Shown: positions 10,443 through 21,200 of the stretch, in pieces
Numbering within the stretch: the stretch's first letter is position 1
Layout: the number at the start of each line of letters is the position of its first letter
Assembly (NCBI GenBank): GCA_032622095.1
Contig: CP136062.1
Location: forward strand, 136,318,960 to 136,382,959
From: Siphonodentalium dalli
Lineage: Eukaryota > Mollusca > Scaphopoda > Gadilida > Siphonodentaliidae
Direction: 5' to 3'
DNA: 64,000 bases
The notes under the pieces: model-generated
Databases searched by the model: none
What the model saw: only the letters and a program-made list of their open reading frames with translations
What the model was told of the DNA's origin: nothing
Translations under genes and position numbers: made by a program

Positions 10443-11126
10443 TCAAAGAAAAGTCTCTGCTTTGCCGCGATTTCTAATAGCCAGAAAAACCGAAGCGTGA
10501 ATGATCAAATTGTCTGGCGCCATGTAAGTTAACTGGGTCTGTATACGTCGCAATCCACTATTGGCCTGTTCAACAACTTGGCTATTTATGCCACGGACAC
10601 TTGTATCAGATTTATAAGTATCCATGCTGTATCCTAATGTACACCCTATGTGGCCACGGAAATGCATTCTATCCACATAAAATATACAGTGTTTGAATCG
10701 TGCCGGTTCTCTAAGTAGTGTGTACACATGTAACTTGCAGCTATTATCGTATATAATCTTTGATGGAATTATCCTAAATCGTCGCATTAAAATGTCAAAT
10801 GCCGTCTGCGGAGACTCACAGGACAGCATAACCTGAAACCCCAGACATATTCCATGGGGACAGAACATAGTGAACAGTCCAGGCGTGAGTTTTTGATGAG
10901 TTTCTGTAAGTTTTCGGCATCCTGATGATGTATCTCTCGTTGTAATATGGTACTTTCCAGAACCTCTTATCAGTGGATGGGTTGGAAAGAATTCCATTTG
11001 ACGGTGAACATTTGTCGGTTCTGGATAACTGGTTTCATCTGGAACGTTATATCCATAAGTGTTGTCAATAGAAGACAACATTTCTACATGGTCTACTTTC
11101 ATCAGAAAACTCCGAAATGTTGCCAT
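10443..11126 (-). CDS. KDZ-like transposase, C-terminal catalytic exon
   Basis: This 227-residue exon carries CPHGICLGFQVM, SKIIYDNSCKLHVY, the CIFYVDRMHFRGHIGCTLGY block, and INSQVVEQANSGLRRIQTQL near the end. This layout of Tyr-Asp, Asp..His..His-x2-Cys and Glu motifs matches C-terminal parts of Kyakuja-Dileera-Zisupton transposases, RNase H-fold enzymes that cut and paste DNA. It ends RNRGKAETFL-stop. The first Met lies in the tandem repeat and is preceded by an AG (TTAACAG), so the true 5' boundary may be a splice acceptor. N-terminal exons were not located, and the element is split by insertions, so this copy is unlikely to be active. Confidence 0.7.
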   Translation of the reverse strand: MATFRSFLMKVDHVEMLSSIDNTYGYNVPDETSYPEPTNVHRQMEFFPTHPLIRGSGKYHITTRDTSSGCRKLTETHQKLTPGLFTMFCPHGICLGFQVMLSCESPQTAFDILMRRFRIIPSKIIYDNSCKLHVYTLLREPARFKHCIFYVDRMHFRGHIGCTLGYSMDTYKSDTSVRGINSQVVEQANSGLRRIQTQLTYMAPDNLIIHASVFLAIRNRGKAETFL

Positions 11127-11934
11127 CTGTTAATTATACCATGACGTTATCATAATGTATATCTCGAAGTGGCTACACTTCAATATAATAGCACAAACTA
11201 ATCGGAGTTTTGCTTTTGTATTCTGCCATACCGAAATTTCTAAAACTGATTTTGTTTCTTCTGAATGTTGGGGTTGGGGTGACACAATCTACCACCACAT
11301 AGCATATATGGCAAAGAATGACATCCTTATCCTACAATCATATGCAGTATAAATTTCCACAATTTTCTATATTATATACGGGATCTCCATTCATTGCAAT
11401 ACTGAATAATCGCCTATTAAGAGGGGCGAAACAACTGAAAATGAATGATTTTTTGTCTATTTTCCACGTAAATTTAAGAATTTTTTACATCTATCACCGC
11501 AATCATTGCATTTCATTACTTTGTATTTATAAGTGTGTAACCTGCAATATCGTAGCACAAACATATCCCGAATACCTGTTCGTTTGTGTTCATTTGTGCC
11601 GAATTTCCATAAAACTTACTTTTTGCTGAATTTTGGGGTGAGGGTTGAAATAATCTTACATAACACATCACGTGTTAAATATGATGACATATTCAGCACA
11701 CTGTGAAAAATTGCGCTGTTTTGTCTATTTTTACAATAAATAAAACAAAAATCATCGTTATATCAGAGAAATCGTACCACTATCATAATAAATATCTAGA
11801 GGTATGTAGACTACAATATTTTAGCGCAAATTGTTCGCGTTTCTATACTTTTATTTCTCATTTTGCCGAATTTTACAAAAACAGGGATTTTTGCTGAATT
11901 TTGGCACTTAATCAGCTAAAAATCATCTTTTGCA

Positions 11935-11939
11935 TCATT
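11935..11939. repeat. Left 5-bp target-site duplication (TCATT)
   Basis: TCATT directly abuts the CACACCCTG terminus. The same five bases follow the right terminus at 23296-23300, and the empty site at 5191-5195 has one copy. Confidence 0.85.
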
Positions 11940-12445
11940 CACACCCTGTAATCAATGTTGTGAGGTTCGGAAGGAAATCCGGTTCCGTGTAGTTGTTCGT
12001 CCGCTCCCTGCAAGTACAACTCCGCTCCCTGTATGTGTTTTGTACAAAAGTTACACCCGCGAACATTTGTATACCATTATGGCACGCATTTCGAGGTAAG
12101 TTGGTTATTTCTTATTCCATCAACTAATGGATGTATTATTTCGATTAATTAGCGAGAAATATATGCTCCGGGTATTTGTTTTTTAGTAAATTATCGCTTT
12201 ACCAACTCAAATTGTCAAGAAAATAAGACATTGCCACTGAATGAAAACATTCTTATTTTAATTCCCCGATGTTTTTCTTCAATATTGTGGTTATGTGGGC
12301 TTCGTTGTGTTATATTATATCTATAATTACCAACATAGATGCATTTCGGCCCCAAAAAGTGAAATTTGACGCATAATTTACCAATTTTCTGTCAAATAAT
12401 TTGACAACTCCGCGTGAGGAAGTTGACAACGCCGAGGTTGTGTAG
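11940..12445 (+). repeat. Left terminal inverted repeat
   Basis: Matches 22789-23295 inverted. Bases 11940-12053 are identical to the right arm, then ten mismatches cluster within 12054-12093, and the rest (12094-12445) differs at about five positions. It contains the first coding exon of the zinc-finger gene (12079-12095) and the splice donor GTAAGT. A direct repeat, TCCGCTCCCTG, occurs at about 12000 and 12021 (subterminal). Confidence 0.9.
11999..12038 (+). promoter_or_regulatory. Subterminal direct repeats in left TIR
   Basis: TCCGCTCCCTG occurs twice, about 21 bp (two helical turns) apart, followed by CAAGT or TATGT. The right TIR has the same pair at about 23208-23247 on the other strand. 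Paired subterminal repeats are typical transposase or accessory-protein binding sites; that role is inferred. Confidence 0.5.
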
Positions 12446-13991
12446 TCAGTGATCATTGTTTAGAGCGGCACGTAGGCCTATTAGGGCCTACATGTATTAT
12501 TGCCATGGATAGGCCTACACATTATTCGCCGGGGGATAGGCGGAATATAGGCCTATACATGCAGGCCTACATATAGATGTTCACAACCAACTATAGCCTA
12601 CCTGTAGTTAATTTGATAGACAATTATTAGCATTGTTGTTAGTTCTGTGGAAGTTAATCTTTAAAAACCTACATTATAAACTGTCCGAATTCACCCCACG
12701 TTATAGGGATATAGAATATAAAATTATAGGCCTATGTTTAATAGAACGAAATAGGGAATATCGATCATGTCACCAGGTTTGAGTTTCATTTCAAAGTTTA
12801 TAGTTTTAACTTTATCATTATATAATTAGATTCATAACAAATACCGAAAATACAGGATGAATTGAGATAGGCCTATTAATAGTAAGATTTGACTTACATT
12901 CAAAATATTGTCAGTCAAGTATATGCTATTTAAAGCCCCACACATATAGTTCGTGAGGATCAATTATTTATTTTAAAAGTAGCTTCAAAATTAAAATTTA
13001 TTAAATTACGTACCCGTAAAATTTCACGAAATTTAGTTGTACCGTGCATGGGCCTTTTAAATTGATAACGCCCCGCCCCGGCTGGCTGTGATTTTATTTG
13101 GATCTAAGGTAATTCTGTTTCCACACACATACATCATTTGCAATCACATGTCAAATTCTCATGTCTATTTTCAGTACGGATCTAGATGATTTGGGGTGTA
13201 CCCCCATGACCCCACTGCAACACACAAGAGTCGTGGCATCGGCATCGCTGGCGTCATCTCCAGAATCCCCAGAAGTTATCCGGACTCCTGCTTCTTCAGA
13301 ACGCCCAGAGGGTAGCCGGACTCATGTGGTGCCGGTCCGGACTGCTGTGGTGCCGGTACGTAGCTGTAAACGGAAGCTACCAACGACGCCATCGGGTGTC
13401 CACTACAAGTGTGTAGACTGCGGACTCACGTTGGTGAACCGCGATTCACTCAGGAGGCACAGACGAAAGCACGAAGGGACATTGTTCAAATGTACAACCT
13501 GCAGTAGGGAATTTTACGACAATGCTACCATGAAACAGCACGTAAAGGTTGCACACATGGGATGTATTTTTCCTTGTTCTTACGAGGGTTGTGGAAAAGA
13601 TTTCAAATCGAAGACGGGCAAGAAGCGGCACGAAGCCGTTCACGCCGGGACGACCCGCTCCAAATGTGATTTATGTGGAAAACGCTTCAGTTACACCCAT
13701 GCGTTCGATGATCACATCAACACGCACCACAACCTGAGGCCCTATACTTGCAAGACGTGCGAGGGCACATACTCGTGCGAGCGAACCTACAAGTTTCACA
13801 TTACCATTTGTGGTAAGACGGCCGATGTCGCCTACGACGTTTGTGGGAAAGAATTTAAATCCACCAAGTATATGCTTCAACATCGTCACGTGCACTCGTC
13901 GCCATCAAAGTTCCAATGTGATCGTTGTGGAAAGGAATATTCACAAAGAGGTGGCTTAAAAAACCACACGAAGAGAAAGCATGCTATATAG
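12079..13991 (+). CDS. C2H2 zinc-finger protein, two exons, first exon in TIR
   Basis: Exon 1 is 12079-12095 (ATG GCA CGC ATT TCG AG), with donor GTAAGT. Exon 2 starts at 13175 after TATTTTCAG. The split codon AG+T gives Ser, so the protein begins Met-Ala-Arg-Ile-Ser-Ser-Thr-Asp and is about 277 residues. A Ser/Pro/Thr-rich N-terminus with a basic CKRKL motif is followed by seven finger units. Fingers 1-4 and 7 are regular C2H2. Finger 5 is C2HC (KFHITIC). Finger 6 has YDVC for CDVC and has lost its first Cys. The protein should bind DNA in the nucleus. Because its transcript would start from the transposon end, it is probably part of the element, perhaps a TIR-binding accessory or regulator. 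A captured host gene is an alternative. Confidence 0.8.
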
Positions 13992-14046
13992 ATAGTATAT
14001 AGTATTATTCAATTAATAGACCATAATTCTTGTGAAATATGTGCTC

Positions 14047-14127
14047 CGGTGGTCATATAGGTGATTATGCACCTTATAGCTAAAAGGATTGCCTTTTGGC
14101 TCTGGTAGTATTGCCATATGATCACCA
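14047..14127. repeat. 80-bp interspersed repeat, copy 1 (3' of zinc-finger gene)
   Basis: Contains GCACCTTATAGCTAAAAGGA and TTTTGGCTCTGGTAGTATTG. Inverted copies lie at about 14738-14840 and 14881-14985. The opposing copies could fold within a transcript running past the zinc-finger stop codon at 13991. Confidence 0.7.
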
Positions 14128-14737
14128 GATACACTTATTTCTTATATATGTACACCTGTTTTTATTTGTTTCAATGAAACTTGATTTTGATTCATTTTGT
14201 TGGTCTATATTACAATATTAAACTTATTAAATTGTCATTATGTGTTCAATCATTAATATATTATTCTGTTTCCCCCACTATCCCTGTTTTGTCGGAATGT
14301 GGGCATTTATTCAAGAACATATTGTATATAACAAAATGCATATAAATTAAACTCTTCAATCAATTAGTGCCTGACAAATAACATACACGTATGGATAATT
14401 ATACTAGTAATAGATAAAGTGGAGTAGTTGAACTGCAGTTCTATACAAGTACTATACTAGTACACACATGTAGTATACAATAGCACAATGAGACATTGTA
14501 TTATGCTGACAGTATATGTTGTACGCGATTTGACTAATTGGCATGCATATACATCAATAATATAATATAATTAGACATAGCACAATCATCCACTTTTACC
14601 CGTGAAATCGTTGTACTATATAATAATATATAGCACTATATTATACGGCTCGGTAATAATACAATCACACCGAATATTATGAGTTTGTATTTTTATGAGG
14701 GTTTTGTTGAATTTTCCAACTGCAAACATAACATGGT

Positions 14738-14985
14738 GTATCTGATGATCATATATATGACAATACTACCAGAGCCAGAAAGGCAATCCTTTTAGCTATA
14801 AGGTGCATAATCGCCAATATATGATCACCGGATCACATATTTTAAATGTTTCTCAGTGCTTAAATTTCAAAGAAATAAGTGGATCTGATGATCATATGGC
14901 AATACTACCAGAGCCAAAAGGCAATCCTTTTAGCTATAAGGTGCATAATCACCTATATGACCACCAAATCACATATGTTAAATGT
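14738..14985. repeat. Two direct copies of the same 80-bp repeat, inverse to copy 1
   Basis: Both contain CAATACTACCAGAGCC and CCTTTTAGCTATAAGGTGCA, each flanked by GATCATAT and GATCACC-like motifs. They lie between the 3' ends of the two convergent genes. No coding capacity. Confidence 0.7.
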
Positions 14986-15067
14986 TTCACGAGATGATTA
15001 CATTTCAAAGAAATTCCGCCAATAACAATACTCATAAACGGGGTTAGGATTGTGTATATATGTAACA

Positions 15068-15233
15068 TTAGTCTATTCCTAATCGCCTTTCAGCAAGAAT
15101 CTTGGATTCATCTGTTCGGTGATGCTGGCGGACTGGCAAGACCCCTCTGCCCGGCTCATCTGGGCCACTGATCCTGGATGATTTATGTTTCGGTTTTCGC
15201 CGGGCCCTCTCCTCTGTGTCGAAGAAGTGATCT
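15068..15233 (-). CDS. Transposase last exon, basic C-terminus
   Basis: Acceptor TTTTTTCAG is followed by A GAT CAC TTC TTC. With AG from the previous exon the first codon is Arg, then DHFFDTEERARRKPKHKSS and a His/Arg-rich tail ending RRLGID-stop (TAA at 15068-15070). The frame is open only in the phase predicted by the upstream donor. No domain recognised; likely DNA- or protein-contacting tail. Confidence 0.6.
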
Positions 15234-18200
15234 CTGAAAAAACATTATAGATAGTAATCAGGTCTGGCACATGTGCCGAACTTGCATAATAAGCAGAAAG
15301 CTGCTTATTATGCAGCTTCGGGTTATTAAAAAGCGTCTGCAAACCACATTTTGGCGATATTTGGAATAAACGACACATATCCTAATATTGCGCATTTCAT
15401 ATATTGGTACGATGTTAGTATCATGTTACTAATAATCACACCATTTATGAGAGACTTGAAACTTGTCCGATACGTGACGTTGTTAGAAAATGTCAAATAT
15501 ATAGTGTAATGCTACACTCTGCTGTATCTCTATATATTTCAGCAGGAATGGAGGCGGACCATTAATAGCGTCATGATGCGAAACGATTCATTTCCAGATT
15601 CGTATTTGTATTTATCGTGAGTTGCGGCTGCGCATCACGCATGTCCGGTAACTATTTCGCCAATCGGAACCTCTATTTAACTCTTCACATTATCCGCGTA
15701 TGGATCTACACGTCGAATTTCGATTGGGAAAACCCCAAAAAAGAGCCTGGTACCCCAGAGGCTATACGTAGCCTACCGAAGGTCACGTGATAGTCTCTGG
15801 CTAGCCAGATTGTGTAATGCTATATCAGCCTATATGGGAATGATTATACAATATAATATTGATTCACAAGTAGTATATCAATTGTCAAAGATTAATAACT
15901 CTATCCCAATATCGCACGAATACTCGTCGAATAGATATAGCACAAACCTGCATAATATGCAGAAAGCTGCTTATTATGCAGGTTTTCGCTCTAATATAGT
16001 CAAAAGCTGCATAATATGCAGCTTTCTGCATATTATGCAGGTTTGGCACATGTGCCAGACGTGGTAATTGAAGATTTGCCTGAACGTGATAACTAAACTT
16101 ATTGAATAATCATGATAATAACGATGTATGAGGCGCGAATTATAACTGACCTTATTTCGATTTGACTGTCATATTCGACTGTGGTGTCGTCCAATTCCCC
16201 ATCGTTGGGAACATCACCTTTGTCAAGCTTGTGCTCCGGATATACGGGGTTCCTCGACGTGTGAGTCTGAAATGTCCTGTTGAAAACACGCATATTTCAA
16301 CCAAGTGTGGATTATTGCATAATATGCAACGTCTATGCATATTGGATAGCGTTACAATGTAAGACACGTGCATGTGCATGAAAAGCATTTTCCACGAAAT
16401 TTCGCTATATATTGGACTTATACCTTATATATCCCACCCTGAGATAATGATTTGATGTGCAGATGGTAGCAGACGGTTGCCTCGACATGTGTACACACAC
16501 GATGGACGCCTATACCCTACACAGAGCCCCGTGGTACGGAGATTTGATGATGGCTCATATATGTGTTCGGTAAGCACTGTACACGCCTATGCATATATGT
16601 ATATATGTATCAGCTATTGCCAGCCACACACATCGTAGTTAATAGAGTCTTGTTGAATAATTAGCATTTATTGAATGTAACTTCGACACAATAAATTCAG
16701 TTTAGAAACACAATATGTGTTGGTATATATACTTTTACAAATACACTATCAGTATAGTGTTTTTGATATGTTTGATATCTCAACGAGTTGAAAACTGATA
16801 TTGGCTTATTTGGCTACTACATTTGCGTAGGCAACGACAACACATGTGTTAATAATATAATAATGTCCAAATATGAGATGATCAAAATAGGTAGCATCAT
16901 ACTAGCATGGCTGTCTGATATATTCTTACCTATTATCTGGATTCTGGCGATAATGCATCAATTCCGTTATCGTGGCCAGCAAGCGACCGATGTTAACTGC
17001 TCTAGGACATCCTAATCTGGTTGGGTCTAAGGCGCCAAGAGTCCCAAAGAACGTTTCATTCTCTAGCGAGCTCAAAGCCCGCTGATTATAAGATCTCTTC
17101 CTACACAGTTTGTAGAGTTGAATGTGCGCATCAATACTGGAAAGCAACCCCTCGAAGCTGACTTGTGTGAGACCTTTAATGTACATTCCATGAGGTGGGA
17201 AACAATCCAATTCAGCGCCATGTAGAAGAAATTCTCTGAGAGCCAGTCGCATTTTTGTTCTTTCTTGAGACCTAATGGCGCGATCATCCTCGGCCTGATA
17301 CCATTGGCGGACTAACTTGCAGAAATCGGCCTCGTCGTCGTATCCAAGATCGCGCATTGAGTTTTCCACATCCTCGGAAAAAGTCTTCCTTGCGTAGGAA
17401 TTGCGCTGTTTATCAATAAGATCTACCACTAAGCATTTGCTGATGACCGAACTATCGTTGTCAGCGACGGCGTGCCATGCCTCCTTGCGGATTCCCTGAA
17501 TGCCATCTTTGCATATCTTCACTCTCAGGTTAACCAGGAGATGATGTCCATCAATACATTTGACAATTGGTTCTCCAGTAGAAGCGTTAATTTCTGGATA
17601 GGAGAACCATTCTAGATGGGCGAAATAAGGGATATTCATGCATTTTCCGAAAGGCGACAGATCAAGCCAATGTTCATGTTGATCATCATATGTGAATGCT
17701 GAATTCACCGCGTTTAAGACAACTTTTGGAAACTTGGAGATAACACTTGATGATAATGTTTTCAACGACTGAACCTCCGCCACAACAGCTTGACCCTTTA
17801 CTCCAACATTTGACGAGTCTCCTATCAAGATCGACAATGCGTTAACTTTCTTTGCTTTTGTCCACGATTTACAAATAACTGATCCTTTTAGCACTTGCAC
17901 TTTCTCAGTAGCTTCCACTATGACGTTGAGTTCCTTTACAGTCAATCTCATTAGCTTTGTCGCAGAATTAGAACCAAAGAGTTCTATCACGCAATTGGTG
18001 CCTGCAAAGTTGCGAACATAATATTATGAACTGAAATAAATGTGTATGAAGGCGAGTTTGCATGATTATCAAAGTATTGTTTGTGTATTATGTACACGTA
18101 GTAACAATCATATATAATGTAATATGTATGTCGGTATGTGTTAATATGCTGATATACATGTATTGTATTCACATTCGCTGGCTTGTCATCGTCAGGTAAC

Positions 18201-21200
18201 AAGTTATCACGAAAGTATTCGCGACATGATATCTTGTCAGCACACGAGGGCAATTCAACTTATAATGGGAGCATTCGATTCGTCTAATTTGGGTATCCAA
18301 ACTGATGTAAGTTGGGTCGGGAACTTCCAGACCTCCAAACACCAAAGCAATACACACAATAAAGAAATGTATTCGTTATTGACGTTTGCATGTTATTGTA
18401 CTAGTACTCCTTTAAAATATGTGTTCATTGGTTATCTCCATAATTATGCAACCGAGCCTGAAAACATTCTGATTAAAGTAACAACAATGCAGAACTATAC
18501 CTTACATAAAGTATATAGGCAGACTTCATAAACAGTTGGATCTCCCATCTAAACCGAGTTACCATATAATATAATACAAAAGACGACTATACAGAAATAA
18601 AATATAGTATACATTGCATATCCTGTATTTCCGACACACAAAGGGTATTACGTAAACGACAACAATATGTCATCATCGGAACACATGGTTTGAACTAACA
18701 TAGGCTTAATCGCCGGTGTAGTACCGGTATCAAGATATGAATTAAAATTTAGACCGAATGCTCACAGCTGAGAATGAGTTAACTGTCAAATGGGTAGCAC
18801 TTATATCTATTTTTGTTTTGTCATAAATGTGTTATTTTCCCGTTGAAATAGATTTGGTAATGTATAAAGAAAATAATCATCCACTGTGTGAAGATTTACT
18901 ATTTATCTTGACGAGTTGGTTGCAGAATATATTGCGCTCGGCTAATGTAGTCACGCAACACACTCATCAAAATAGTGACATTACGCGTGACTTTTATGTG
19001 ACACATGGGTGGTTAATGTAGAGCACATACGAGGCTATCACAGTTGGATATTTATATCTAACAGTGATAGCCCGGTCTTGTGAAATGAAGTAACCACACA
19101 TCCTGATAACAAATATAACACGCATCGTAAAATGATTATGTGATTTATGCTCTTGATATTGTAATACATGTATTGTTAATCTCTGTAAATAATGTATATA
19201 TGTTTGCATGTTATAAGTTAATTCTTATCTGCTAATAAACGATACAATACAACACATAAATAGTCGATCTCCACAAAGTGCGTGCGCGGTTATTATGTAT
19301 TAATATAATCACCTTGAGTGTTCCATCGTGGGTTTACACCACAAAGATTCGTGAAGACCTTATCGAAATCGACGTCCAATCTGTTCGGGTTCATTGGCTC
19401 AGAATCATCATTGTCGGAATCTTCCGGATCAGCATCTTCGGTTTCAACTCGTCTGTCTATATCACGTAGTTCATGTCGTATGTCAAGGGAGTGTTCATCC
19501 TGTGCGACTTGAACGTTTTCCAAGACGTCTTCTGGTAGCCATGCGATATCACCACCCTCGTCTCTTTTCGCACCATCTACTGGTTTTTGGCTTCTTGTCT
19601 TGTCGGCACGCATAACTTTATCTAAACGAGGCCACGATATTCTGCTGATGACATTGAAGATTTTGTTTTTGGAGCATATTTGCACAACTGTTCCAATGGA
19701 CTCTATTTCACAATTTCGTTGTATGGTCTCAATGTTTGAAGAGTCAACTACCCACAACTTTTGTATATATGCTAGAATTGCCGGTTTAGATAGTTTCCGA
19801 GATGCACTCCAGACATCTTTCTGTAATTGTAATAGCGTCAGTGGTGTGCCTTTTGCACTTCTGGAGATCAGAGTAACGAACGCTCCATCAAATGACATGC
19901 CGATGACTCTCTTGTCGCTCTCGTGACACTTTGACAGGACTTCCTCGCACATATTACGCATGACATCAGTAGCCAAGCTGTATCCTTGTAAAGCGTATGC
20001 AACAGGAATAGAATGCCGAGTTTCTTGTTTCCAAGTTCTGTCAGTGTTCTGTAATAGCCAAACTACAACCTCGGTAGCCTTTTTTCTAGACAGTCGATGT
20101 AGATTTCTGTTACATTCTTTTGATGTCTTCAATGCTGTCTGCAGAGCGATGACAGTTTCTGTACATGACTGCACATCATCGGACACGTTTATTCCTGCAG
20201 CAACATACGGCGATGCAGCATCGGAGGAAACAACCTCGAGTTCCGGTGTTAATGTTCGAGAAGGAAACTCTCCCACAAACCTAACATTTTTACGCGAAAA
20301 CATATCAATTTTCTCTTTCAATGGGCGTGTCAACTCAGATGTTTTGGTTGGTCGCTTTGGGTTCTCGCAGCAATACAGTTGTTCTGCTTCCCGTGAGATC
20401 TCCGTCCACAGCTGCTCATTGAACTGTATTTCAAAAACCGTAGAGCTCTCCTTTCCGTAACACATAAACAATAATGTGTCCGTTCCCATGCTGGCCATTT
20501 CCGCAAGAACCTGGCATGCATAATAATTTGGGAAATCGTATACCGCTGGCGTCTTATATTTATTCGGAAATGGACATGTGAACTCACATCCTGACAAGAG
20601 TCGACACAAGCTTGGGTCGAGACAATCGCTATCTGAGACATGGCAAATCTTGCCGTCGGGCGATACCAACATCAGCGGTTCGTTCTGTTCTGTCCTGTTG
20701 ACAATATATGATCCCACTTCGACAAAGGCAGCGCCCGGGTGAAGAAACGGCAAGACAACCCCGGTGAGTGTAGCCACAGCATTTGGCTCATTTAGTGTCC
20801 CATGCTCCATTCTCTCTTGTGTCAACGCATCAACCGGTATCTCCTTACCATGATACACTTTATCATAATTCAACTTCTTCTCTTTGAGCGTCCTAAGACC
20901 GATGGCATTATGTAACGTGGAGCCAGTCACTTTAAACGTAGATCGAAGACTGTGCCACTCAGGAGTGCGCTGCATTGTGAAATTTGGGTTACCCTGATAA
21001 TCTTCGGGCAAGGAATCGGGAGGTTTTAGTCCGATCCAATTGTGTTGTGAGGACGTTGATACAAAGTTTTGCGTACCCGACAATTTGCTACAGCACTCGG
21101 CGATTGAGCCAATCTCTGTCAAAGTTTTTGTAACACATTCATCAATTTGATGGACAGAAGAGCGAATGCTACTCATGGCATAATTGTATCGGTTCTCGTT

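Noticed and set aside
13161-13174. Start of the zinc-finger protein at ATG 13161 (MSIF)
   Set aside because: This stretch is the polypyrimidine/acceptor region TATTTTCAG; the TIR exon supplies the start in the same frame.
17987-18357. Possible exon between transposase exons 2 and 3 (DKISCREYFRDN frame)
   Set aside because: Exons 2 and 3 join directly in the correct phase, and the available donors near 18175 would put exon 3 out of frame or are weak.
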